A stretch of DNA of 64,000 nt from Lingula anatina (Eukaryota > Brachiopoda > Lingulata > Lingulida > Lingulidae), in NCBI RefSeq assembly GCF_001039355.2, contig NW_019775530.1:259427-323426 (forward strand). Reading direction: 5' to 3'. A program made the translations under genes and the position numbers. The notes under the pieces were generated by a model, which saw only the letters and a program-made list of their open reading frames with translations, searched no databases and was not told the DNA's origin. Numbering within the stretch: position 1 is the stretch's first letter; the number at the start of each line of letters is the position of its first letter. Below, piece after piece: positions 1 through 11,336 of the stretch.

Positions 1-190
1 GCTATTATTCTGAAATCTGAGTTTGTCTTAAGACCACGTGACCTCCATTGATGGCTTAAGAGATTATAACAAAAAATAACTTTTTAGAAAAACAGGGACT
101 AACTTTGAATGTAAAAATGGATTCAATAACCATTGGTTAGTATGGGAAATTGTTGTTTACTCAAGGAAAATTCACTTTTGGGCCAAAACG
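1..190 (-). repeat. Interspersed repeat, copy 1
   Basis: About 190 bp at the left edge are the reverse complement of 39594-39808, with shared stretches such as ACCACGTGACCTCCATTGAT and GGGACTAACTTTGAATGTAA. The other copy lies in an intron of gene G and has a 26-bp perfect palindrome that is incomplete here. The edge truncates the element, so its ends are unknown. No coding capacity is seen. Confidence 0.75.
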
Positions 191-194
191 AAGA

Positions 195-1910
195 GTAATT
201 ATCCCTTTAATCGGCACGCCACCGGTCGGAGCGGCATTAAGAAAAAAGGTTTTAATGCAAACGATGAAGTCTATTTCATATACAGACTTGACATTTACTA
301 TGGAATATTTTTTTCCAAATCATTTATCATCAGTTTTTCCCTATTTTGCTGACTGATAAATGAAAATAAGTATTAAATTCGTGTTTTAATAACTTTGAAT
401 TATCTCTGTTTGATGTCATGGTGACATTAGGTCATTAATTGAATTCGCCAGAGAAGCAAACAAAAACACATTGCCAATTCTAAGGCATATGTCAGCCATC
501 TAAAGAGATATCTTGGATCTCCATATTTTCCAAATTATTCTCTGTAAAAGAGTTACACGCTCCAAAAAGGACCCTCATGTCAGTGTCTAGTCACAGTAAC
601 GGTCGCTGTTACACCTGACCTCTTCTGGCTGCTACCAGCGCTCTGAAGTGGCAAGGCATTCCTTGGGATAGGTATTTAGAGTTCAATCCGGAATAGCATT
701 CCACGATTCGGTTAAAATCTGTCCAATTTGGTCCAGTTTTGTTGTAGGACATGTAGGCCATTGATTGGGCGAGTAATGGCCTGCCCACATATTGTTTTTG
801 TGGTTCAAATATGGCGATTTTGATGACCAAGGTAGCTGCTCATTGCCTTGGTTCTGTAAGTAATCTGCTATTAAAAGTGCTCTGTGTGAATCGCAATCTC
901 ACCATGCAACCTAAAAGTGTTCCGAAGATTCCCCCTTTCAAATGATAGTCAAGTGGTTCCAAGATTATTCCCTTTTTTCATCTGGTTCAGGTTTTCGTTG
1001 ATGACTACCACTGGCATCAATGTGGTATGCACTCCAAATACTGACGCTGTTAATTACCTAAGTCACTTTAGACGCGGCACACGTTTCGTCGTTGGCCTCT
1101 TCTGGATGTCTGTAAACTCTGTTTTGACTAGTTGAGCGGTATAGGTGAAATCTGACCTCAATAAAGAAAGCCACGAAGTTTCAGTGTTCAACCCAGAAAC
1201 GGCCAAGGTCCCCAATTAATTAGAGAAACATGCAACGATATTTTGCTGTTTACAGTGGGTTCCTCGGGGGTTTGGTGTTCGCTAAGGGCCTTGAATATAT
1301 GCTTTTTGGTAGCAATTTACCCCTCATTCTGAACGAACTGGGTGGATTTTTTTAGTTGCAACAGCATATCCCAAAAGACAGTGGGTCCTGTACCCTGGTG
1401 GTAAAGATTCATTACATTGGGCGTGGCCTCTGTGCAGGTATATCAGTCTTGGCATTATTCTATAAAACTGTGCTTATCGGACCGTTTCCAATTATCTGCC
1501 TGGCAATGTCTGTCTTTTTTTGCGCCATTCTGCCACAGATTAACAATTTGTAAAGCACTGGATAGCTCATTTTACACACTGCTAAACCGACCACTTGCAT
1601 ACAAAATTTCAAATTCTTCTATGCAGTAGTTGCCGATGTATGGGTACTTTTTTGACAGAACCATGCTTTGCCAATGTCAAGCTTTGACCAGCCCAAAGGA
1701 GCACTACCCGCTTGAATCACTGCATATTACATAATGCAGCAGCGCAACAAACCTGGTATTCAGTTAATTGGTAGCGACACACCTGACTACACACTTCTCC
1801 ATTCACAGATCTTATATAAGATCGGAGTTTTTTTTTTGAAAAAGAATGCATTTTTACCTAGGCATACGTTCGAAACCGAAATATTCCATATTAAATGTCA
1901 AGTCTGGATT
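195..1910. other. No gene recognised
   Basis: Only short open frames without recognisable motifs occur here on either strand. A 16-bp perfect palindrome (GATCTTATATAAGATC) sits at 1808-1823. The right part is the 3' flank of gene A, which is transcribed leftwards into this stretch. Confidence 0.5.
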
Positions 1911-4900
1911 TCACTCTGCTGAGCTGCTGTTCTTCATCAGTTCAAGACTGTCAATTTTTCTAAACTTCTTGACGCATACAAGAAAGAACGTAGCTAAGTC
2001 AAACAGACCTAAACATGCCGCGATGGATATAAACACAACGTAGTAACTACCGGTGACGTCACGAACATGTCCTGAAAATATAAAAACATGAAAATACAAA
2101 ACAAATATGTAACAACGCGCGAAATTGGTTATTTGTTATAAAGCATCAATCAAATCCATCTTCTCTGGTTATTTGTATTGCATATGACGACTGGAAAACC
2201 TTCAAGGCAAATGCCAAAGTACAAAGTCCACAAGAAAAAGAAGTCCTGTTTTAAAAGAGTGAACAGGCTAAACTCGAACTGCAAAGCAATGGGTATATTG
2301 GAACCATCCAGTAATTAAGCTTTCCCCACCCAAGTGTAATTAATTCGTAAAAATTCAACCAACCTGCCAGATATGGCCCTACAGCAGCTCCGATACCTTT
2401 ACTAAACCGCATTGTCATGAATAAGGTATCAACATTCTCTCCGTCCATGATCTCATAATTGATGGCATAGTACCCGGCGTTGTATGGGCCAAAACCTAGA
2501 CCTGTGACTAAAACGCATGTTGATATTAGACGTATGGGCCAAAACTTAGACCTAAGACCAGAAATTAAGTCCACATTTTGTTCTTGATAAAATATGGACA
2601 TTACTTACCAAAACGGGTAGTGAAGGATAATATTTTCAAGGTACAAACATAACGTGCATAAGGTTAGATACTAAAAAAGTGTCCCTAAATCTGCGTGTTA
2701 AAAGTGATAACTCGAACTTACTTTTGGAAGCAGACATAAAGTATTTACTGAAGTGAACAAAGCTTGGTTCCATCAAACGAAGTAAAACGAGAATACCATT
2801 AATTTAAAAATAAATAAAAAAACGCATACCGGCACTATATACAAAGGCAGCGGTCAACGTTGTCCAGTACACTGCAACGATGTTATTGACGGTGAGTAAT
2901 GACGCCGCTACAAGGTTCACCAACAACAAATTTCCCTTCAGGCGGTCCCCGATCCAGGAAGAAAACGTCTGTCCGACCACGCCCATTATTCCTAAAAATG
3001 TCATCACATACTCTGCTTCGTTTTCCTGATATCCGAGATCTGTCAAATGTTTTGGCTGAAAGAAGTATGAAATAAAGTGAAATTCTACATTTTTTCAAAG
3101 GGAGGAAAGTTCTCAGTGAATGGCATATTTTACTGAAAAACAATTAAAACCAACTAAAGCACTCCTTAAGGTCTTTTCTGTAAGCAAACGAGCTTTATGT
3201 AAGTAAGATACAAGCTCATACCTGCAGTTCGTTTGTATCCAGGTATGTTTCGAATTATGGCGTAAATGGATGCCTTATATACTATAGATACTATAGTCAA
3301 TTCTATTAACCTTGAAGAGTTCTTTTAAATTTTCTCCTCTTAAACTCTTTATATAAGAAATTATTATTTACAAAAAATACTTATTGAATAATCATAATAT
3401 ACTTACTAGAATAACGAAAGGAAGGAAGTAAGAATATCCTTTGCAGAAGATTGCTATGGACCATATTCCGTGAATGGTAACTTTAGAACACTTTGACCAA
3501 GGGTGTACAAAATTTGATCTAATAGATAAAAATTATGACATTCACTCAAAAGCATGTGATTTGCTCATTGTAAAATGACGAATAGCAAATACACATTCAG
3601 AATTATTTTACAGAGGGAATATTCATTCTTGAAAAATATTCACTCAAAACCGTTTTTTTTTTTGGATGTATGTCGTTGTAAGCAAGATTTTATATTATAA
3701 TTATAAAATAAATGAATTAATAACAGAAAAACTATAATAAGTTGTCTTCCAATGAAAGCTTGAGTATAAGTGTACAGCAGAATCAACCCTATGGGATTTA
3801 ATCTACATGACTTTTAAACATTGTATTTAAAGCTCCACCTTATAATAAATATTCACCAGCATAACTCGCATCAACTAGATAAAATTCGTTATAGCTCCGA
3901 ACTTAAAACAACACATACTCTTTATTGGTTGGACTGCAATCATTTTCAGATAACGTCATTGGTGGATTCCCGAACAGCAGGATAAGCAGGAGACCAAGGA
4001 AACCAAAAATGGCTGCATAAAGTCGGAACGCCCACTGCCACCCTAGTGACGGATCTGCGCACATCTGGGCATTCACATTGTTCACAATTGATGTGCCTGA
4101 AGTTATATTTATCACAATCATTGAATTAATAACACAGCTGCATAGAAATGAATTAAAAACAGTTATATACACTATTTCATTTGCACTAGTGAATAGTTGT
4201 AGTGAACCGTTATTAGTAATGATAATCTAAATCTGCATACATGTTATTTACGTATTTGTTTGTTTAATTTATAATAAAATATATAAAAATGACAGCTTGC
4301 ATGTGGTGAACCATTAATAGCACTGATGACTAGATTATCATGTATGCGACTTGCATATTTGTAAATGTAAATTGTATCTACAATTAGGTTGTAATGTATT
4401 AAAGTATGGCACGTTGCATGTCAGTTAGATGGACCTAGTGAGATAGAGACATGGATTAAGATACATATAGTGAGAGAGAGATGGAGAGAGAGGGAACAGA
4501 GTTTATAGTCAGCCAAATAAATAAACCATAAACCACCTGCCTGTCTTAGTTGCCTTATTGGTAAAAAGCAACTCTAAGAAAGGGTATAACTACCGGCAAG
4601 TTATTACATAGTGCTCAATCTCGGAATAAGACACACAGAAGAAGGTCACAGTAGTGATCGAAATCATTATTAGGTGTAATTTAAATTGGACCTAAGTGTA
4701 GAAATTGAAAAATCTTAGCCTATAAAATAAGTTATCTAAACGTCTTCTATCATTTTTTTTGACTAACATTGGTTTTACGTATAAATTTCTTACATGTTTG
4801 TTTCTTATAAACTTTAATGTGGTACGTTATTTTGGCAAGGGCAGCAGCAAGAGAAAAAAAAGGGACTTACCAAGGGGCAAGATAGCACTTAATGCACTTG

Positions 4901-5590
4901 TTGTAAACACGTGGTAGTCGTGTGTCCATGGGAACCAACGTGCTATCACCAAATACATACTTAAAGAAAATAGTTCGTTGCCACTTCCAGATATAAGTCC
5001 ATACGATATGGTCACAGAGTAGGCGCTATTTGCAAAAGATGTCAGAAACAGGCCGAGCACCATAAGAGATATTCCGAGAGCTGCCACCTGCCGTAGACTC
5101 AAGTGTCCGACTCTTGATAGCGCCTTGTAGATAAAGTTACTCACAGAAAAATGAGAGAAATAATACAATGCTAGAGGAGCACCTGAAAAAAAATACAGAA
5201 GTATTCATTCTACACATCTTCCGACGGTAATTCGTGGCTTATTTTGAAAGTTGCGAAGTTGCTACTGTGGCTGTTTTTATTATGCTTGGGTCACTCTGCG
5301 ACAGTAACAATAACCGTGATAAGTTGAAGGTTTCTGCTTACTATATCTTGTTCATATAAACTGAATCTGGATTTTACATTTTTCGTTTGTTTGTTTATTT
5401 ATTTATATTTGTATTCGAAAAAAGGTTTCTTACCTAACAGTGCAAGTGGCGCATTTAAAAAGTCTTCGTCCTGTTGCAAACACAGTATTGTTGTCCCCCA
5501 AGCCGTCTCAATTCCCGAGAACAACACGAATAATATCACAGCAATTCCCAGTATAATCCAGCCTCTGTAAATACTACGCACAATCATCAT
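1911..5590 (-). CDS. Gene A: SLC16-like MFS transporter, 7 exons, 429 aa
   Basis: Coding exons on the minus strand, first to last: 5590-5434, 5182-4871, 4096-3919, 3518-3407, 3055-2830, 2507-2364, 2071-1911. All introns are GT..AG and the total of 1290 nt keeps one frame with no stop before TGA. The protein begins MMIVRSIYRGW. TM1 is in exon 1, TM2-5 in exon 2, TM6 in exon 3 after the MFS hallmark GWQWAFR, TM7 in exon 4, TM8-9 in exon 5, TM10-11 in exon 6 and TM12 in exon 7. The C-terminal segment GPYLAGHVRDVTGSYYVVF resembles the SLC16 TM11-12 signature. This is the only minus-strand family member and one of the most diverged (FPWTHDYHVF where others have FPWTHRFHVF). It would be a plasma or organelle membrane solute carrier; the substrate is unknown. 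An LTR candidate lies just upstream in the same orientation. Confidence 0.88.
2481..2560. repeat. 30-bp duplication at the exon 6 acceptor of gene A
   Basis: The segment 2531-2560 is a slightly diverged copy of 2481-2508, the start of exon 6 (shared TATGGGCCAAAAC.TAGACCT). The extra copy lies in the intron just outside the real acceptor and is not in frame with it. It looks like replication slippage. Confidence 0.6.
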
Positions 5591-5703
5591 TGTGTGTCCA
5601 GTTAACGGTCGCCTTGGATCTCGATTATAATACCACGTAAACAGCAGCTATCTTCGTCGGCTGTCTTGTTTGGCTGAAATAAGTATAACGGAAAAAAATG
5701 TTG

Positions 5704-6059
5704 TGTAACCCGGTGGGTTACTTATTTCTGAGAGGGTAGCAGCTTGAAAACGCAGAACGACTTCAATTGTAGATCAAGTAGATTTTTATTCACCGACGGG
5801 CTACAAGCTGGCACGCAGGCAGGGTCAATCACGACGATCTCCCGGGATCTCTCTCTTTCTATCTTAGAGGCCCAGTTTTTTATAGGGAATCGTAATGATT
5901 CCTGCGTACCGCAAACTACAAGTAAATGACTGTATCGATCCTATCTAAACAGTCGATCATTAAAACTAGATTCAGGGACTCTAATATTTGTTATCGTTGC
6001 CCTGAATGAGATTCCGGCGGCACTGTATATATACATATTTTCCGGGTTGGAAGATTACA
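5704..6059 (-). mobile_element. Solo-LTR-like element upstream of gene A
   Basis: Read on the minus strand this 356-bp segment starts TGTAATC and ends GGTTACA. It has a TATA box (CTATAAAAAACT, about 5885-5874) and an AATAAA signal (5790-5785) about 95 nt downstream, as expected of U3-R-U5. The ends are inverted (TGTAACCCGG at left, CCGGGTT..TTACA at right). No clear target-site duplication is visible, and no second matching LTR was found, so a TIR element remains possible. It lies 114 bp before the start codon of gene A and in the same orientation, so it could supply a promoter. The second copy is at 10643-10975. Confidence 0.5.
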
Positions 6060-6443
6060 TAACGCTCGGACCTAGGACTGTCTTTAGCCTCTCTTACAAC
6101 CCGTCGTGCGTGCTTAGAGATCGTGCGTCCTCGGAGTTCTTGTCAGACGTAGCGTTGTCGCAGGATGAAAATTAAATCGCAGCGGACGAAGTAGTAAGTA
6201 CTTTATGAGTAGGTGTGTTGTGCTGTAAACGTGGGGCCCACAAGTGGTCTGTACGCCTTTTTTGGAAGTAGGAAGAAGTAAGGAGCACGTACGATCTGTA
6301 CTTGTGTCGCACACAGTGAGTGAGATAATCATACGTATATTGCAAGTGAAGCGTACGTTTTCAGAAATCGTACTTACGAAGTAAGAGAAACGTAAGAGAA
6401 ACGTAATAAGTACGGAAGTGGAACGCGCGGATAATCAAAATAA

Positions 6444-6450
6444 TATAAAA
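6444..6450 (+). promoter_or_regulatory. TATA box inside the TIR element
   Basis: TATAAAAGGG is followed after about 25-30 nt by TCATCATTCACTG, an initiator-like stretch, and then by the ATG at 6495. The spacing is that of a normal RNA polymerase II core promoter. Confidence 0.5.
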
Positions 6451-6494
6451 GGGAGCACCGACTCTCTTCATCATTCACTGTCTTGGCTTGCAAA

Positions 6495-6731
6495 ATGGCA
6501 CTTCCAAGAAGGATGCGCCATCGACTTCTACAGCTGCTAATGCTAGAGGAGGCCGAAGATCGTGACGCAATGCTTGCAGTGGTTGCTCGGGATCGCCTGC
6601 ACTTTTATCGTGCTGGGCACGTGCGTCGTCTTAGTGTGACGCACTTCACAGGTATGGTAGTAGTACTCGCCACGTACTTTGAAAATGAGATAAACGCACG
6701 GAGGAAGTGCGCTCACCCCCCTTTTCGTTAA
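6495..6731 (+). CDS. Small ORF of the TIR element, unknown
   Basis: The ATG at 6495 opens a 78-codon frame beginning MALPRRMRHRLLQLLML, rich in arginine and leucine. A possible splice donor (CAGGTATGG) lies at about 6650, so the real product may be spliced. The start is chosen because it is the first ATG after the TATA box. It could be the N-terminal exon of a transposon protein whose remainder has been deleted. I do not recognise the family. Confidence 0.35.
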   Translation: MALPRRMRHRLLQLLMLEEAEDRDAMLAVVARDRLHFYRAGHVRRLSVTHFTGMVVVLATYFENEINARRKCAHPPFR

Positions 6732-7310
6732 CACGTACATTGAAAGCAAGTTGAACGTACGAGTCTCTTGCGTGATAAGTACGTCTTCGTGGTAAAATAC
6801 CCCGGAATTTCTGCATGCTTTTCCGGCGTTACACGCACGCCTAGCGCACTTACTCAGTACTTTTGTCTTGCGTGCTACGAGCGTGCTCCAGGCGTTCTAA
6901 TTGTCGCAGACAGGTCGTAGCGAAAAACTAGCTGGCCTGTTTTCGGGCTGCGTGCTTTGCGTCGTGTTTGCGTCCACCAAAAACAGTAGGTTCCACGTGC
7001 GTGTATCTTACTACTTGGCCAATTTTTTGCACGCAAACCGCTCGTAGAAGCACGCACGACCGGTTGTAAGAGTAGCTTTTAACGAAATTATCCAAGGTGT
7101 GGCGACTTGTTTTTGATGGAAGAGATTAAAAGAGACAAATGGAAATAATAAGACTTAAAGGATTCGAGACACATAAAAATCCATTTCTCGAATTCTTAAG
7201 ATTCAGCACTCAATCTATACACTAGAGGTACGTTTTAATCGATCTCCGCCATTTAAAAATCGTAAAAATAATCTATTAGTAGAAAAAAAAGCGTTTTAGT
7301 AAACCTCACC

Positions 7311-8300
7311 TTAATATTCATAAATGAAGCAACAGATCTGTGTCACGTGGTACTGTGATGACAATGAGGATAAAGGCATATGAGACTCAACTGCGCTGCA
7401 AGCTGAATGCAGACAGAGAAGTTTAGGGAAGTTGTGTTGAACGAGGTTGGGCAATGTTCGTTCAGTGTTTGCCGTGGGATTCACCAAAATTGCAGCACTC
7501 GTTGACAATCTTTTCTTTGTCTGTGACGGTCGTTCGTGACTTACTTCGGTGACAATAGTTGCGATGCTTGAGATAATGGTCACTACAGGTGGTTTAGATG
7601 GCATAGATAAAGTACAAGGCGCTGAGCTTTACGCGAAATGGTGCAGATAATTGGCGAGGCGAAGCCGATGACTTACCAAAAAAGCAGCACTCGTTGACAA
7701 TCTTTCTTTGTCTGTGACGGTATTCCGTGACTTATTTAGTAACTTTGGTGACAATAGATGTGATGCTCGAGATTATGGTCGCCTCAAGTGGTTTAGGTCA
7801 CATCAAAAGCTGATCCATGTGTACAATACACTAGTCTGCCGTGACCGAATAAAATAAATCATTTTAAATAATTTAATACACATTGGTTTTGCAGTCTATT
7901 TAACTCAATATTTTAATTTTATTTAAAAATAGAAACCTGCGAAAGAGAAATACCACTTTGATGTGATGAAAATAAGATAAATATTCAGCTATGGATATTA
8001 TTCGTTAGGACTGGCCAGGGTGCTGGTGTCCCTGAAGTATACATTTGCAGCAATAAGGGTACCGCAGAAGATCATCATTGGTCAGAATTGTGCCGGAAGT
8101 GACGTGCATTGGTGTAAGACGTAAAGCTGAGTGGTCATTTTTAGCTGGAGGTGAATGGGAATGAAGACGTGGGCTTGGAGAAAAAAGCAGTTATTCTAAC
8201 AACACGGTAAGATAACATTTTATCTTTATGCATTTGGGGCAGAGAATACTTGTAGAAACAATAGGCACATGATATGAAAACGTGTCACGGAACTTGAAGG
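7311..8300. repeat. Non-coding part of the retroelement region with a 192-bp tandem repeat
   Basis: Two diverged units with a period of about 192 bp start at 7492 and 7684 (shared GCAGCACTCGTTGACAATC, TTTGTCTGTGACGGT and GGTGACAATAG). The segment 7822-8061 is related to 17998-18214 in intron 3 of gene C. The same stretch recurs at about 11600-12600. Minus-strand frames here lack recognisable motifs. No pol-type domains were found. Confidence 0.55.
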
Positions 8301-8313
8301 TGCAAAATCATGG

Positions 8314-9546
8314 TTAATTTGCAGACAACTTGTTTTGAAATACATGCTGCATCGACCGCTGTATTTTTCTTGTTTGTATTTGACTATTCGTGGGTTTACA
8401 AACATGTTGATAGTCCACCATATGTGTTATTGCGTCGCTGATGCTTGCTGGGTGCTTTAAACTAGTATAACGCTCAGCATCCTGATCAATACAGCCTTGA
8501 CAAAATTTTGATATTGTTTCTTTTGTCCTAAAAGACTCGGATTTATCAGGATAAGCATCTCTAACCAATAACAAAACGCGGCACAGCCATTGGTTTCGTT
8601 TTGCGATTGAACGGCAGTATGAAATGCCAGGCGAGCCGAATCGGGATGTTTTTTAATCCCGAACACTAAGTCCATTTCTTTTATTATAGATGTGTACGAC
8701 ACATTTTTATTTGCTCTGAGATGGCTATTATACAGTGCCAAAGCCTCGCCTTCAAGACACCACAGAAGGTAGTCCAGACACTCGATTTCTGACTACTCTT
8801 TTATCTGGCGATAACTTTCATATCTTTTTCTGAAAGACTCCCAGTCGTCACTGTTTCCGTTAAACGATAATTGTTTAGGTAAATCACTGGGGTCTTCTCC
8901 GCCCTTTTTGCTTTTTGGACCTCCTCTTTTTGGTTTGGGTAGCCAAAAGTATTCTTTTTCACTGTTATCCCTTTCATAAATTAGTGGTTCGTCACAGAAA
9001 ACGGGAGACGAGATTCTAGGGCGCGTATAATGTTTTCCTATTGAACTAGACCGGTATTCATGATTTTGTTGAACTGTATCGGCAAAATTTTGCGCAACAT
9101 GTCGTTGCCGCCGTCCGGGTTTAGGAACATGAAACTGATACAGATCACAATTCACATCACCCTTATGGACAGACGGAGCAAAGTGCCGACTACTGTCCTT
9201 ACCATTCGGCAAGGAAGTAACAGTATCAGGGTTCATGACGCGGCCTGGAGACTTTGCATGCACAGATGTTACTTTTTTATCTCTGTTATTGGCACGCAGC
9301 CTCTCAATAGGCAGAGCAAAAATGTCGTATTCAGAGGCTAAAGTGGCTGGCTGCGATGTGAAAGATTTTGGGTCAATAGCTGAGTGAAAATGTGATTTTG
9401 AACAAGATTTTAATTTAGAATATGTTGATGGTGAATAATTAGCAGCGTTTTTTACATTTTTACTGCGAGAAATTTGTTCTTGGTGTTGAATTTTCTCACC
9501 CAGTTTGAGAATTTCTTCAAATTCCACCCTATACAGGCCTTCCCAA
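8314..9546 (-). pseudogene. Gag-like retroelement gene, copy 1, broken
   Basis: Minus-strand reading gives a protein related to LTR-retrotransposon Gag: a basic, polar N-terminal part, then SFNGNSDDWESFRKRYESYR, LWCLEGEALALYNSH and a helical C-terminal region ending ..QNKLSAN. This arrangement (PKQLSFNG..W..F...Y) is typical of Ty3/gypsy-type Gag. It is disabled by TAG replacing a Trp codon at about 8793 and by a 7-nt deletion near 8598 that shifts the frame. The left copy is cut by the n at 9547. No protease, RT, RNase H or integrase is adjacent. The duplicate at 12615-13835 carries different breaks. Confidence 0.68.
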
Positions 9547-9547
9547 N
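9547..9547. other. Single-n assembly join
   Basis: Left of the n the sequence stops inside the gag-like gene. Right of it the sequence restarts inside intron 2 of the gene A copy. Both are breaks in otherwise colinear blocks, so this is a contig join. Confidence 0.8.
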
Positions 9548-9803
9548 TTAATCTCAGAATAAGACACACTGAAGAAGGTCACAGTAGTGGTCGAAATCAT
9601 TATTAGGTGTAATTTAAATTGGACCTAAGTGTAGAAATTGAAAAATCTTAGCCTATAAAATAAGTTATCTAAACGTCTTCTATCATTTTTTTTGACTAAC
9701 ATTGGTTTTACGTATAAATTTCTTACATGTTTGTTTCTTATAAACTTTAATGTGGTACGTTATTTTGGCAAGGGCAGCAGCAAGAGAAAAAAAAGGGACT
9801 TAC

Positions 9804-10524
9804 CAAGGGGCAAGATAGCACTTAATGCACTTGTTGTAAACACGTGGTAGTCGTGTGTCCATGGGAACCAACGTGCTATCACCAAATACATACTTAAAGA
9901 AAATAGTCCGTTGTCACTTCCAGATATAATTCCATACGATATGGTCACAGAGTAGGCGCTATTTGCAAAAGATGTCAGAAACAGGCCGAGCACCATAAGA
10001 GATATTCCGAGAGCTGCCACCTGCCGTAGACTCAAGTGTCCGACTCTTGATAGCGCCTTTTAGATAAAGTTACTCACAGAAAAATGAGAGAAATAATACA
10101 ATGCTAGAGGAACACCTGAAAAAAAAATACAGAAGTATTCATTCTACACATCTTCCGACGGTAATTCGTGGCTTATTTTGAAAGTTGCGAAGTTGCTACT
10201 GTGGCTGTTTTTATTATGCTTGGTTCACTCTGCGACAGTAACAATAACCGTGATAAGTTGAAGGTTTCTGCTTACTATATCTTGTTCATATAAACTGAAT
10301 CTGGATTTTACATTTTTCGTTTGTTTGTTTATTTATTTATATTTGTATTCGAAAAAAGGTTTCTTACCTAACAGTGCAAGTGACGCATTTAAAAAGTCTT
10401 CGTCCTGTTGCAAACACAGTATTGTTGTCCCCCAAGCCGTCTCAATTCCCGAGAACAACACGAATAATATCACAGCAATTCCCAGTACAATCCAGCCTCT
10501 GTAAATACTACGCACAATCATCAT
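9804..10524 (-). pseudogene. Gene B: second copy of gene A exons 1-2, with a stop
   Basis: Exon 1 is 10524-10368 and exon 2 is 10115-9804, identical in structure to gene A. In exon 2 the codon TAC of gene A is TAA (10062-10060), ending the frame in TM2 (..NFI*). Exons 3-7 are absent because the contig ends at 9547. If the block is an alternative haplotype, this is a null allele of gene A; if it is a true duplication, it is a truncated pseudogene. Confidence 0.75.
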
Positions 10525-10642
10525 TGTGTGTCCAGTTAACGGTCGCCTTGGATCTCGATTATAATACCACGTAAACCGCAGCTATCTTCGTCGGCTGTCT
10601 TAATTTGTTTGGCTGAAATAAGTATAACGGAAAGAAATGTTG

Positions 10643-10975
10643 TGTGACCCGGTTTGGTTACTTATTTATGAGAGGGTAGCAGCTTGAAAACGCAAAACGA
10701 CTTCAATTGTGGATCAAGTAGATTTTTATTCACCGACGGGCTACAAACTGGCACGCAGGCAGGGTCAATCACGACTATCTCCCGGGATCTCTCTCTTTCT
10801 ATCTTAGAGGCCCAGTTTTTATAGGGAATCGTAATAATTCCTGCTTACCGCAAACTACAAGTAAATGACTGTATCCTATCTAAACAGTCGATCATTAAAA
10901 CTAGATGCAGGGACTCTAATATTTGTTATCGTTGCCCTGAATATATATATATATTTTCCGGGTTGGAAGATTACA
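10643..10975 (-). mobile_element. LTR-like element, copy 2
   Basis: Counterpart of 5704-6059, with the same TATA box and AATAAA. It starts TGTGACCCGG instead of TGTAACCCGG and lacks a 21-nt segment found in copy 1 at 6008-6028. Confidence 0.45.
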
Positions 10976-11335
10976 TAACGACTGTCTTTAACGAAATTAT
11001 CCAAGGTGTGGCGACTTGTTTTTGATGGAAGAGATTAAAAGAGACAAATGGAAATAATGAGACTTAAAGGATTCGAGACACATAAAAATCCATTTCTCGA
11101 ATTCTTAAGATTCAGCACTCAATCTATACACTAGAGGTACGTTTTAATCGATCTCCGCCATTTAAAAATCGTAAAAATAATCTATTAGTAGAAAAAAGCG
11201 TTTTAGTAAACCTCACCTTAATATTCATAAATGAAGCAACAGATCTGTGTCACGTGGTACTGTGATGACAATGAGGATAAAGGCATATGAGACTCAACTG
11301 CGCTGCAAGCTGAATGCAGACAGAGAAGTTCAGGG

Positions 11336-11336
11336 N
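11336..11336. other. Single-n assembly join
   Basis: About 390 bp on each side of this n are near-identical direct copies (10945-11335 and 11337-11727), the pattern left by an unmerged contig overlap. Confidence 0.8.

Larger units (their letters stand above)
6087..7077 (+). mobile_element. 991-bp TIR DNA transposon, insertion-polymorphic
   Basis: Ends are inverted repeats: CTCTTACAACCCGTCGTGCG near the left end matches the complement of the right end (GCACGCACGACCGGTTGTAAG). The duplicate block lacks the element at 10987-10990 and 11373-11376, where the site reads GTCTTTAACG. The filled site carries TTTA (or TTA) on both sides, giving a target duplication of 3-4 bp. A TTA-type duplication would fit PIF/Harbinger, but no transposase domain is identifiable. 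Inside are a TATA box and a short ORF, so this is probably an internally deleted derivative of a coding element. Confidence 0.72.
4617..9532. repeat. Duplicated block, copy 1 (partner 9550-13831)
   Basis: This block runs from intron 2 of gene A through exons 2 and 1, the LTR candidate and the gag-like gene. It is repeated at 9550-13831 with few differences. The main difference is a 991-bp TIR element at 6087-7077, present only here. The two copies meet at a lone n (9547), and the second copy has its own internal n (11336). Two haplotypes placed in series explain this better than a biological duplication. Confidence 0.8.

Noticed and set aside
7311-7604. Minus-strand 97-codon frame in the retroelement region
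   Set aside because: It overlaps the 192-bp tandem repeat, is shortened in the second copy, and lacks motifs.
9060-9341. Plus-strand frame opposite the gag-like gene (also 13368-13685)
   Set aside because: Antisense shadow of the gag-like coding strand; not conserved beyond that.
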